NCBI RefSeq assembly: GCF_905220415.1
Contig: NC_059554.1
Span: forward strand, 9,449,001 to 9,513,000
Source: Colias croceus
Taxonomy: Eukaryota > Arthropoda > Insecta > Lepidoptera > Pieridae
DNA: 64,000 bases
Direction of reading: 5' to 3'
A program made the position numbers and the translations under genes. The notes beneath the pieces were generated by a model. The model made no database searches, was not told the DNA's origin, and saw nothing but the letters and a program-made list of their open reading frames with translations. The first letter of the stretch is position 1, and each line of letters starts with the position of its first letter. This document shows positions 26,461 through 40,000 of the stretch, piece after piece.

Positions 26461-26628
26461 TCCCCTGTCACAATGTTAGTTACCATACTCCTCCAAAGCG
26501 GCTGGACCGATTCTCATGAAATTTTGTGTGTATGTCGAATGTCGGGTAGGTCTGAGAATCGGCTAACATCTATTATTCATACTAAGTGATGAAGAGTAAG
26601 GTAGAACAAAGTTTGCCGGGACAGCTAG
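26461..26628 (+). mobile_element. Helitron-like non-autonomous element
   Basis: Begins TCCCCTGTCACAATG and ends GTTTGCCGGGACAGCTAG|T. Body GCGGCTGGACCGATTCTCAT differs from the other local families, though the CTAG|T end is the same. Confidence 0.6.
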
Positions 26629-26652
26629 TGTTTTATAAATGTTTATCTATTA

Positions 26653-26812
26653 CTAGTGGATATATTTCGCAATAAAAGGTAGCCTATGTCCTTTCTCGGG
26701 TATCAAAATATCTCCATACCAAATTTCATGCAAATTGGTTCAGTAGTTTAGGCGTGATTGAGTAACAGACAGACAGACAGAGTTACTTTCGCATTTATAA
26801 TATTTGTATGGA
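26653..26812 (-). mobile_element. Helitron-like element lacking its hairpin
   Basis: Reverse orientation, same body as 12922-13157 (CCATACCAAATTTCATG, GACAGACAGACAGAGTTAC) but the GC-rich 3' hairpin is gone between CTAG and TGGATATATT. Confidence 0.65.
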
Positions 26813-27048
26813 TTACAAATATTACGCAGAATATAATGGTTATATTATTATCTAAATAATGTGTCAATTTACAAACGCAGTTCAAATTTTATTTTTAAGC
26901 AAAAATTATTGTCTCCTAAACCGATGGTATAGTTTCTACTTATGTCTCTCCATATATCTTACTAAATATAACGTCCTGTATAATATTTTATAAATACAAC
27001 ACCCTGTATAACTGTATGTAATATATTATAACGTAATTCTATTTGCAG

Positions 27049-27181
27049 TGCCAACATCAGACGTGCAAGGGGTGCTCGGCAAGAAAGCGTCATTGCCGTG
27101 CGACATCCAGCCGCTACACTCTGACGACGCGGTTGTCATGGTGCTGTGGTTCAAGGAGTCTGATGGTGAACCGCTGTACAG
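27049..27181 (+). CDS. Exon 1 of visible part: first half of Ig1 (V-like)
   Basis: Acceptor TTTGCAG precedes it and CAG|GTGGGA follows. It enters in phase 1, finishing a codon begun in an unseen exon (a Val if that base is G), so it is not the first coding exon. Residues 1-44 contain the B-strand Cys of Ig1 (SLPCDI), the core Trp (VLWFKE) and the family-typical GEPLY. No signal peptide is present. Reading on past the donor adds an unrelated tail and a stop. Confidence 0.92.
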
Positions 27182-30100
27182 GTGGGAATTTGAGCTTTTG
27201 AGAAGTTCGCTTGCTAGTGATCAGGAAGTTCTAAATTTGGGTTATGATACTCAGTTGTGTACCGAAGAGTAATCGATCATGTTAGAAGAGCAAAAATGCT
27301 CTATATATTTTTGTTAAATAGTAAATATAAATCATATAAATCCTTTTTATCATACTAATTTACATGTTATTGTAACATGCTAGCTGCTTTCCAACTTCTC
27401 TATACAGAATTCCCTATGTTTTTCAACTAAGATGTACTCTTTTTAATGGTAAAACAATTTTTAAATATATATCTTTAAAAATTTAAACATTATTGTGCTT
27501 ATGTATCCTTTCTTCTCGCCAGTTACGACATCAGAGGCCGCTCCTACAACCAGCCCAAGCTCTGGTCCTCCCCCCTGGTCTTCGGGAACAGGGCGTACTT
27601 CAGGGGGGGCGCCACACCAGCGGTGCTGATGATAGACAACGTTATGGCCGTGGATGCGGGCGTGTATCGATGTAGGGTGGATTTTAAGAATTCGCCAACT
27701 AGGAATTTGAAAGTCAATTTTACTGTTATAAGTAAGTATAGATATGTAGTAGTATAGACTTTGGTATATTTTAAGTTTGTATTTAATTCTTGGGTTAAAA
27801 ATTTATCATCTCTAATAAGTACAAATAGCTATATTAAATTTAGCTATTTGTTCATACAAATGATAATTATTCTATGTGTAGCTACCAATAAAATTTAACT
27901 TATATAACTAATAAATGTAAGTTTATTGTACAGAGTAACTAAATTACTACTGATTATTGATTTTATACTTCAATTTCAGTCCCACCCAGCAGACCTACAA
28001 TATACGACGCTAAAAGAAGAGACAGAACAAAACTCGTAGAGCCTTATAACGAAGGCTCTAATGTTTTATTAATCTGCGAAGTCGAGGGAGGTGAGTTAAA
28101 AACTTTAATAATATCTATCTATATTAAAATCTATTAAACTTAATTTAAAATAATATATTTCATAACCTACTTCTTACTCCTGCTAATATTTTAAATGCGA
28201 ATGTTTGTGATGGTGAATGTATATGTATACGTTTGATACTCTTTCACGAACAAAATGATTTACAGATTTGGATGAAACTTTACATTTATATAGATTGTAA
28301 TTCAGAATAACACAAGAGCTATAGAAATACTTGATTTTGTAGGTTCATCTGCGAGTGAAACCACGCGGCACAGCTAGTATTGAATAAAGTGGTTTGAAAT
28401 AAGCTAATTGGCATACAAAGCTCAGTAATCACGTATTATTGATTCCCCGTACTTTTGCTTATTGCTACTGACTAAAAATTTCTTTTGATACATGACACTA
28501 GTTTCAAATGATTGATTAAACCTCACGTTCTGTTTAAACTTGGTTTAAACTGTGATTAACTGTGATTTTTGAGTTGTTCAACGCATTATTAGTTTGTCGC
28601 CCAATACATTTTAAGAAATGGATCAAAGTCGATAAATTAATCGATAAAATTTGGATATACGAACGAAAGAAACCATAAGAAATTAATTTTAATTCAATCT
28701 AGGTACATTCCATCTTAGTATGTAGTAGATGTTATAGATAAATTTCTAAAGCAGTTTTGAAAGCAATTTTTTTTTCAGTCGGAGCTATTTCTAATTACGT
28801 ATTTAAATTAATAATCAATAGTGTTAAATCAACAAAATTCGAAGTGCATTTCATGCAACATTTATTGTCTAATAAATAAATTGGAATTTAAGAACAAATA
28901 AAACGTTTAAATTATACATCATCAGAATTTTCTTCTAAAAAAGGGGACAATTAACATTTCTTACACCTACACTTTACAAAAAAGTCAAACCTTATTTCCC
29001 AAAATACCACAAATTACCAGTTTTTCGTTATAAATAATTAAAGTCCATAATTTAACACCTCCACATTATGCACACATTAAGTATCATATCACTATATCTT
29101 GATTGTTATCAGATCATTAAAGAAACGACCACCCTGGGCTTACCTGTGTTTGTGGGATCGGTGTTGGCTATACTCGACCTGTTATTTTATTTAATGAGGT
29201 AAACTGTTATCGAATACGAATAAATTTGCGAATTAAAAAATAACATGAAATAATAAAATCATCTTTTAAAATGTACGTGTCTTGAATAATAAAGAATTTT
29301 TTTTTTTTTTTTAATCTTTTAAAATTTATAAATTATTAATATCCATTATAGAATTGTGTCCATAATTGTTTTCACTTACTTTAATAACTACTTAAATAAT
29401 AATTCAAATAGAAAACAAAATTTATTTCAAACCCAAAACATAGCTTTATCTCTTCATAGTAATTCTATTGTATTTAATCGTTGTTTGCTTTGACTCGGCA
29501 ATACATAACTACAGATACTCAATTATTTACACGTCATGTCGAACAATCACTGCTATATCTTTAACTCACAACTAAACACGACACTTTATTACCAAACATT
29601 CAATTAGGTGGGAAGTCATTTTCTAGGATTATTACATGAAATCGAACATGGCATAGACCAAACGTGGTCGTCATTATATCTGAGTGTCTATTGTCTTAAC
29701 ATACAAACTATTATGTTATTGTTTTATTTAATTATACACGCGCGTTTTTATGTTCGTGTATGGGCGGCTTAATTGCTTTGAATTTCAAACAATGCTTGTA
29801 ATTTGTTGTGAATGGTGAAGGAAGAGGTTTGGATAATTTAGATTTAGTATGGGTAAGAGTATGGGTTGTTGGTTTATTTCAATCTGAGTAAAGTCTGTGT
29901 TACTGACAATTGTTTGGAAGTATGAAATGTTTGAAAATATGTGTGAATATTCTCATGGTAGTTTATTTGGTAGTTTCTTTTCATTTCGGTTGGTTAAATT
30001 ATGTGTTTGTTCATGACTTTTAACTGACGAAAAAAATATATTTAACGAAAATCTATCTTTAGTTTAAATATAATATTTATTTATTTACTTTTGTAATAAG

Positions 30101-33100
30101 TACCCGTAATAAAATGTATTATAAAAGTGATCGAAATAGTGCATTAATAGAATAAATAATTGAATCACAGTTACCGTACAGCCTTACCTCTCAAACGAAA
30201 TAACGTTTCCGTTTTTAGCAGTTCCTCTTAACCCTTAGCAGGTATCGTGGGTCAAATTTGACCCAGAAGCGCACATTTTGGGTTATAATTCTTTAAATAT
30301 TTATGCAACGACTGTGCGCTTCTAAGTATTCTCAGTGCGTCGCTAGCTTTAGCGGGGGGTGGATGTGCAGGACCGTGACTATCTTAGGAGTGGAGGTATG
30401 TAGCTTTCTGGGTCACGTTCGACCCACGACACCAAATAAGTAACTTTTTTCACTGAGTGTAATTACTTACTTTTTTGTTTTATTGTTTATTTGTACTACA
30501 TTGGAGGGCTTTTTGAACGACAGACAAATCGAGGAGTTGATGGACGACTTAAGTGATGATTTGGAATTGAAAAATGAAAGAATACCAAATGTAAACCAAC
30601 TTTGTGACGACGAAATCATCAGCGATCGAGACAATCCCTAATCTGTTAGTTGCTCAGAAGACAGTGTACTTGGAGTAAGTTCTGACGACAGTGAAAACGA
30701 AGAAGAGATACGAGAATAATAGAAAATATACGTGGAACGAAAATACGAGAGATGAGAGTGATGAAGATGAGGATGATATTTGATGGTAGAAGTCATTTTG
30801 GTTTTGGTTGTCATTTTTTTTATTTTATGCTGATTTCAGAAGCAATTTATTTTTTTGTTATAATAAAGATATGAGAAGTGCCATAAATATATTTTAGTTA
30901 AAGTTTTTCTAATATTTATATTTTTTTTTATGTTTTAAGTTCACACTAACCAAAAAGTGCCATAAAATAAGGTTAATTACAAATCCGTGTAAAACATGAT
31001 ATTTTTTATATATTCTAAAATTAAATAAAGTTAATTTTGTAAAAAAATATTTTTTTATTTCTTATCTTACCATATTTTATACAAATAATAAAAAATCTAC
31101 GTTCTACAACAGATTGTTTGGTATGGGTAGAATTTGACCCACGATACCGGTAGTGTTGCCAAAAAAGGCGATACCAGCTAAGGGTTAAAAATGTGGTAAT
31201 GTCTTTCGCAGGTCGACCACGCCCACGCGTCACGTGGTACCTTGAGAACGTGGTCATAGATGACTCCTTCGAGCAAAGAGCAGATGGGATCACGGTCAAC
31301 ACGCTGACCTTTCCGAATGTTGGTAGACAGCACTTGAATGCAAGACTGGTGTGCCAGGCGTCTAATACCAACCTTGCACCGCCGGAGACCAAAGTCTTGA
31401 TACTTGATATTAATCGTGAGTCATACGAATTTTGATTGGTATTGTGTTGTGGCACTGTTTTGCCTTATCATGTTCTGTTAGACTACAGTCTAAATTACTG
31501 ATAATAGCTAAATAGATTGATATGAAATAACTAAAATTAGGATATGAAAGTAAAGTTCATCTTTGCTTCCATTTATCGTACTTATCATATGTAAAAGAGG
31601 ATAAAATGTAATATATTTTCTATAATAAATGTAAAAAAATTTCATTATTAATTAAATTTCGTTCACAAACTTCATTAATATTTACAGTAATTGCTTTAAA
31701 TAGCGTGACATATAAAATACATTATAAATTTCTGCTTTGATCATGACGATAAACACAAAACAGTGATCAGATAATATACTGTAAGTTTTACTGCTTTTTT
31801 ATGATCGTTTTAAACAAGCTGTTATAAAGCAATAAACAGCTTTGTTTTTATTATAGTTACACGTATTAATATCTTCTTCACATAATATTTTTGTCAACAT
31901 CTCTATTATAATAATGTGTTACATGAATTTAATGTTTCTAACAAAGATTAGTAGTACTTGATAAAAGTACCCGAAAAGATCATATTATTCGACATCATAT
32001 TAAATCTATCAGACAGGTAACATATTACAAAGCCTAGTCCAAACCGTAAATCAATCCAAACAAACGACACGCTTCAAGCATCATCGAATACTTATAATAA
32101 ATCTAATTCATTGAACAGTGAAGCCGATAACCGTGGCCATACTGACCAAGGAGCGGCAGGTCTCCGCTGACAAACGGTATGAGGTCGAATGCAAGACGAC
32201 GGGCTCCCGGCCGGAGGCGTCAGTCACTTGGTGGAAGAACAATAGACAACTGAAGAGGATGGCGAAAAATGTGAGCTATTGTCTTGTGTAATTGATAGAT
32301 TCCTTTCTTGCGAATTCTGTATTGTTTGGAGTAAGGGTTTTGAGTGTTGTGATGACTATATATATGTAGGAACATATTTAGTAAAACATTATTATTTTTA
32401 TTTATTTAATACAATGAAACAATTCAATAAACATTAAGATAAATATAAGAATGTAGGTAAATTTAAAATGTAGATTCTGGTATAATGCAATAAGAAGAAA
32501 ACAATAGGGTAACTTCTATCTTCTCAGTCAGATAAATTGTATTAAATTTTTAATAACGTAAAAATGCATTTTTTGAGAATTTCGCTTTTAAATGAATGAC
32601 CCTATCTATACAATGTTCCCTAAAATAACAATACCTTATTTCTAGTTCATACCTTTAAAAGCATTGAAATATAGTAATTTCAATCAATAAATTAACTTGA
32701 AACTGCAAGAATAATAAATTTTAATTACATCCGCGCCATTTTATCAAGTTATAAATTAATTAGAGCTGCATAAACGATATTTCGTTCCGTCTTGAACTAT
32801 AATGGGAATTCCGTAAGGGATTCTTCGTGTTTTTTCCTTCGTTTTAAAAAACTATTGTCTGGAATTTTCCGCTAGGCCTTTAATACAAAGTTTGGTTCTC
32901 TAAGTAATTAGATAGGCGGTTAATTAAGGTACCTTTTGTTAAGATCTGTCTAGATTTTAATTTAGATTATTAACATTATAACGCTTCTGTTTTGTGGTAA
33001 ATTGATTTAATTATAATTTATAATGGATGGTGTTTGTTATTGTTTAATATGAGTCCCGTGAAATGAAATTAAAGTTTCGTAAAATATTGGCAATAACGTT

Positions 33101-36100
33101 TGTTTATGGAATTTTACTATTGGTATTTAAAGCTATGCAAAATGAAAACAGTTATGTGATGTATCAACCCCGACTTTATCCTATCCTACTAATATTAAAA
33201 GTGCGAAAGTTTGTGAGGATGTGTATGTGTGTGTTTGTTACTCTTTCACGCAAATACTACTGAACCGATTACTATTAAATTTAGCACACATATAGAGGGT
33301 AACTTGGATAAACACATAGGATAGGTTTTATCCCGGAAATCCCCCGGAAACGGTAACTTGCGGGGTTTACTTTGAAAACGCGGACGGAAAGCTAGTTTTA
33401 TATATATTTATGTATAGATGTTTAAATAACTAATCATGTTTCCCTGTTCTAGTTCTCAGAAAACAACGAAACACTTAGTGTTCTAAGCCTATTACCGAGT
33501 GTGGAAGACGACGGCAAGTATTTGACTTGCCGAGCTGAGAACAAGTTCATACCAGACTCTGCTATTGAAGATAAATGGCGGTTGAATGTGCATTGTAAGT
33601 AGTAATATCATTTATATTAATAATAACACATTTTTATACTATAAATATGAAACAAAAACTATAAAAAAATATTATGTAGATTGTAGATACATCCCTACTA
33701 ATATTATAAATGCGAAAGTAACTCTGTCTGTCTGTCTGTTACGCTTTCCCGTTTAAATCTCTCAACCGACTTTGATGAAATTTGGCACAGACAATCTTTA
33801 GACCCTACGAAGAACATATATACCTTTTATTGCGAACTATGTACCACGGGCGAAGCCGGGGCGGACCGCTAGTAATTTATAAGTTCGTATACAACATACG
33901 TACGCGACCTAGACCTAAAACCTAGGTACCTAAATAATCAACCTATACCTACGCAAAAACATACGATCATACTGTTTATCTTTTAAAAGTGTAAGATCAA
34001 ACGAATAAACAAAACTGTTAGTAGATACAACAGTATCAACAAACAAATTAATACAAGAAAAACAAAATATTAAAACAATTTAAAAGGTTAATTCTATTCA
34101 TTCCCTTACACATATGCGCATAATTATCAAAGTTGTGAGTACTAGATATCTAGGTCATAGGTTAAAGCTATATTTGTACAGGCAATATGAAACAGTCTAG
34201 TATTCTGCTATACGGTAACGGGTTTTGTTACAGAATTTTTAGAAAACGTAGGTACTCTAAAAAACGTAGAATCGTAAAATATTTATCATTTAAATAAAAG
34301 TTGTACAAACTGAGATTTGAAAACTTTTTACAAAAAACGCAATTAGTTCTTTTTTGTGACTAATAAATTACATAATTATAGTATATAACTTATTAGGTTT
34401 CAGGCGAAGCGAGCGAAGCCGCGGGTCTAGTCAGAAATATAAGCCACTATCTATTCAAATAAGTCGATGAAGATTTTTTGAGAAATGCGAAGCGGAATCT
34501 TAAACCCAGTTTCAGTTCGTTGTGTCAATTTCATAATCTCTGTAAGAAGAATAAGAAGATAAGAGTCACTTCGTATCAATTATTTTTTCTAAGAAAGCTG
34601 TGTTTTATATCAGAAGATTAAAAGTGAGAAAAGTCGTTATTCTTATTAAATAGAAGCTTAAATACTTACTGATAAATGTTTTAATAAAAATGTATTCACA
34701 AAGACAATCTAGTCCTACGCAAATATAAGTCTTACGACTTAATTAAAAATTCATTTGCTTGTACAGCGGGGAAACTATAATATTCATTCATAAGGCGGGA
34801 TACACGCGAGCGTTTTTAATAATATTACTGAGTTTTAGGACGTTTCTTAATTGTGAAATGTTTAGAAATGAAGAAAAGGGAATAGGAATACCGGAATTGA
34901 AGTAACACAATAATAACAATACATGTAGAGGACTTTATACGGAATTTCTCGATTCGGTCCCCGCGCTCAAGGCCCGCGATATAAGCTATGCAATAGCTTA
35001 ATAATTAAATAAAAATTACAAAAAACTAGGCAGTATGAATAATTATAATAATAATAAAATAAAAAGCCTTATATTTCCAGGAAACAAGAAACTTAAATAA
35101 CATTTGTTTTTTACTAAACTTAACCTTTACTTGTCTTGATTATATTAATTTAAATATATTTGTAGTTTTTAATGTTTTGTTCAGTATTTTGGTTTGTTTT
35201 CCAGAACCCCTCCTCGGGTGAAGGCCTCCTCCAACGTTTTCCATTTTTCCCTATTCAGGGCTTTATGAATCCAGTCATGGCCAGCCGTCCTGACAATCTC
35301 GTCTTGCCATCTCGTAAGCGGCCTTCCTCTACAGCGCTTGCCCAGAGGGCCGGTCCATGTCGTTACTCTCCTTGTCCATCTCTGGTCTTGAAGTCGCGCT
35401 ACATGTCCCGCCCACTTCCATTTGAGTTTTAGAGACTGGTTTAGTGCGTCAGTAGCTTTTGTTGTTTGTCTGATTTTAGTATGTCTTATTTTTTGTATCT
35501 TTCTTATGTTGAGCATACTGCGCTCCATGCCTCGTTGACATGTAGATATTTTCTGTCTTATACTGTTTGTAAATTTCCAGGTTTGACAGGCGTACGTTAA
35601 ACATGGTAGGAGGCAAGACGTCATGACCTTAGATTTAATTTGTATCGCCATATTGCTTTTGAATATTTCTTTCAGGCTCCAATATTTATTCCAGGTGAGT
35701 TGTATCCGTCTTTCTACCTCTTGGTCGTTGTTTGTTTTGTCAAAGCTGATTTGTTTACCCAAGTAAATATATGTATCTGTATAATTTAATGTTTTGTTGT
35801 CAACTGAAATTGTGGGTTTCACTCTACTGTTTGTCATTAACATCGTTTTAGTTAGATTCATCTCTAAGCCGATTTGTTTGCTGTATTCATTAAGTGTTTG
35901 TAGCATGTACTGTAGTTGGGTATTTGATTCAGAGAGAAGAACTATATCGTCTGAATAATTCGTATCGTATGAATAATTATGAAACTAAAATTCAAATAAT
36001 ATGTTACGCTGTATGTCACCGTATTTTTGTTTGTATATGTCCTTCAAAGTCCTGGAATACAACTTTATGAAAATAAATTAATTCAGCATACACGTCAGTC

Positions 36101-37056
36101 TACAAACGCCTTATTTCAAAACTCATATAACATCGCTTCCAACATTTTATCTTTTAATTTTCATATAATTAAAACGATCTAAAACAATTTTCCATTTCAC
36201 TGTCGAGTTTTTCATCAATTAAGATGAGACTTAGACGTATTTTAATTATGACTCAGTGACACTGTATACATAAAACAGATAAGATAGACTTATTTTCTGT
36301 ATGAAAATAAATACGTAAAGGTGGTCTATAGTGGCTCATTTGGTATTGAAAAACTTATCATAAGCGGCACAGGAATTTTTATTAATTTATCACACAAACT
36401 AAAAAAAAAGGATTGAAAAGAAGCATATAATATTACTTAAATAAATGGTTTATTTGCAACTTCTTAATCATGGTAATAAATAAACACAATACCAATATAA
36501 TAAACCTTTTACATTTTAAATGCAGAATCATAAATAAAGAATACCAGTGTTTTAAAATTAAATCCAGAGACCTTTTACATAATTATTTTTAAATTAAAAT
36601 ACTTTTAATATAGTTGGATTTCAAGATGGAATTCAGAGTAACCATCTACAGAGAAAAGGATATTGGAAATGTTTTGTAGAATGTAATTTGTGCTTCAATG
36701 ATTACTTTAAATACTACGCTGTTTTTGGGTGGTAGAGCGTCATAGGTTCCAACTCTCTCTACTGGATAGAATTTTAACGTTGATGTACTTGTTAAAACCG
36801 CCTATGCTCGAAGACAACAGGCTAAACAATCTTCTTGCCTATACAACTTAATAAATAAAGCCTTAAATATATAATATCCTAAAACAACGAAGGAGTGTAA
36901 ATTGCAACTAATTAAATGGTTAAAATATAAAAATTATGAGGAAATAGAAGAAATATTAAAATTAAATAAAATAAATCAACATATTATAATATAATATACA
37001 CATTACACACACTCTCACGTACACACACGCACATTCACACACCCACACACACACCA

Positions 37057-37096
<40 letters not shown>

Positions 37097-40000
37097 TTGT
37101 TCTGTTGCCTATAGATATATCTAAATAGTTTTTACATATTTCTCTTTATCTAAGAAAATGTTATTCGTGTAACACTTAAGCATAATGTACTGTCGGAAGA
37201 GCGAGATGTCCTAACACAAGCATGTAATTGCTTAAATGTATGTCTCAATGACTGTAAAAAATTGTAATCATATTTGTTACAGAATAAATATTTTTGATTT
37301 TGTTTTTGATTTTTTGAAATAAACTTGTATTTTAATGTCTTAATAAAATAAAGTATTGCTAATAAAATACGATAGAGAGGGACTTTTTTCATGTTCATTT
37401 ACAGATATTGTTGGTAGGAATGTTTTAAGAGCTGTTATAACAATATTACCGAAAATCAATTTTGTACTGAAATGAAAAGTTCCTATCGCAAAACCTACTC
37501 AATAGTTTTATCCAAATATTTTAACAATTTACTAATCTTTGGTATGAGTTTCTAAATAAGCAGTAGGTAATATTTCTTTTCAGAATATAATAAATATTAA
37601 ATATCTTGTTTCAGATGTACCAATCGTGGACCTGAAGATGGGATCCAATTTAAACCCTGATGAAATTAAAGAAGGGGATGACGTGTACTTTGAATGTACT
37701 GTTAAAGCAAATCCTAAGACACATAGGCTTGTTTGGTTTCATGGGGTAAGTACGAAATTGATAAGCCAATTAATGTCGATAGTTTTATACGTATTGTGTA
37801 TTTTTAAATGGTATAAGTCATAGAATGAGCGTTGTTTTAAGACATGTCTTTTGAAATGTATGTTTTGGGGAATTGAATGCTTCTGCATGAAATTGTTAAT
37901 GCTCATTTAAGTTATTGAAACTTCTTAGTTTTAATGTTGTTGGAAAATTTGAAACACTGTATTTCATAAAACTAGGTTATGATAAATAACCATCTTTATC
38001 ATATTTTTCTCTGTTGCTAAAATAATAATGATCAGGTCGATGCCAATTAATATGTATTTTGATAAAAACAAGTGTGCATTGTTAACTCCGGCAAAAATGA
38101 TTCCTATAAGTATTTAATTGATTTATTACTTCTAGAACACAGAAATATACCACAACGAGGCGGCCGGTATCATTCTGAGCGCTCAGAGTTTAGTACTACA
38201 GAGCGTGACGCGAGCGGCGGCAGGTGACTACACATGTATGGCTGCGAACAGCGAAGGGAAGGGAACAAGTAATCCTGTATCTTTGCTTGTTCGATGTAAG
38301 TGAATCTTCTATCTATAGTTAAGATTTTTTAAAGAAGCACAACACACTAGTTCGACTTTTATTCTTTCTATGTTATGAAAAAAAGTATGGGAAATGTCGG
38401 GTTAATGATATACCTAATTAATAAGTCGCGTTTAAAATCCGTTAAAGGCATAAAATTTCTTTAAGGCCTTGTTAGTTACACTATTGGTATCTAAAGAACG
38501 GCTGAACCGATTTTAATGACTTTTGGTTAGTAGTATTCGTGACTATTGGGATTAGGATGAGAAGTGATAAAATTTGAAATGACAACAATAAATCGTGCGT
38601 AGCCAGGTGTACGTAGTATATATCTGTCAACTGTGGCCAGGGCGAACGCCAAGTCTGTGAATATTTCTCAAGGCTATTTTTGCGAAATTTAACCTTATAT
38701 AAAAAATGAATTGAAGAGTATAATTAAGTGCAGTAAATAACATAGTTAATATACCTTAAGATTAATCTATACATATAATAAATCTGTAGAAGGGTCAATT
38801 CTGTACATTGAAAATATTGAAAAAATAAATAGCAGGGGGTGTTACTGGATCGATACCAAACCCAAATATGTGATTAAAAAAATTTTTGGCTGTCTGTCTG
38901 TCTGTATGTGAAGGCATCACGTGAATACTAGCGGTTCGATTTCGATGAAACTTGGTATAATTATACCTTATTATCCTGGGCGTAAAATAGGATACTTTTT
39001 ATCCTGGAAAAATACGTAGAAAAAAATTAATCTTAATTTTTCAGTTTTATCCATAGACGTTGTTCCGTAGAACCGCGAACACACGTTGCGTATTATTAGG
39101 GGCCATCCATAAAGTACGTCACACGTAAAGAGGGGGGGAGGGGGTCGACAAAGTGTGACATGGTGGTGGGAGGGGTCCTAAGTTTCGTGACATCACATTT
39201 CAAAATCTAGAGGTACTAATCGCGTAATTTGAAATATAAATTAAACTAAAAAATATGTCCAACTCTATCTTTAGGGCAATACGGTTTAAATTGTTTTGTT
39301 GACAATTTATATTTATTCATTAGTTTATTATTTTGTTATTGTTTCAAATATTGTTATGTTGATTTCATAAAAAAAAAACTAATTTCGGAACTGCTGTTTT
39401 AATTTAAAAAATTTTCGATGTTAAATTGCAAAACATGTGACGTCACACTAGGGAGGGGGGGGTCTTAGAAATGTGACCACCTGTGACAAGGACGGGGGGG
39501 TGCTCAAAAACTCATGAAATTAGTGTGACGTACTTTATGGATGGCCCCTTATAGGCCTAGCCGTATTTGGGAATTGGGTCCAATAGATATTTATAAGATG
39601 TTATTGACAGAGGTACTCAAAATGGAGAAATAACCATCCACGCGAAGACCGACATCCGCGCGGACGGAGTCGCGGGCGGAAGCTAGTCTTTAATATATTT
39701 GCTACAGTTACAATAAACCTTCTTAATTTAGACAATCTTCAAAATAAATAGATTCAAAACAATTATCAAACATCATCAGATATACTATAACTTGTTAAAT
39801 TATGCCATATATTACCCACATGACGCAGTTATGGTTCCCAACCCGATTCAATTAGAGCGCCTAAAATCTACCATTGGAGGACAATTTAATCCCCTACAAA
39901 CTGTTTAGTAATAATTTAATTGTGAAATTCCATTTGCCTGTTCGATTTCCATAGTTGGAATCTTTCAGTGGAAGTTGGATCATCCATTTATTCTCAGGCT

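Noticed and set aside
27048..27272. Stand-alone 74-codon gene starting at GTG 27048
   Set aside because: This is a Sidestep exon (27049-27181) read through its donor into the intron; the GTG spans the acceptor.
31193..31435. 80-codon + strand gene
   Set aside because: Exon 4 extended over its acceptor and donor.
31021..31455. 144-codon frame on the minus strand
   Set aside because: Antisense shadow of exon 4 and the adjoining transposon end; no domain-like sequence.
35172..35432. 86-codon + strand frame
   Set aside because: Shadow opposite the RTE reverse transcriptase on the minus strand.
37000..37096. CRISPR-like array
   Set aside because: Simple CA microsatellite, no spacer structure; host is an animal.
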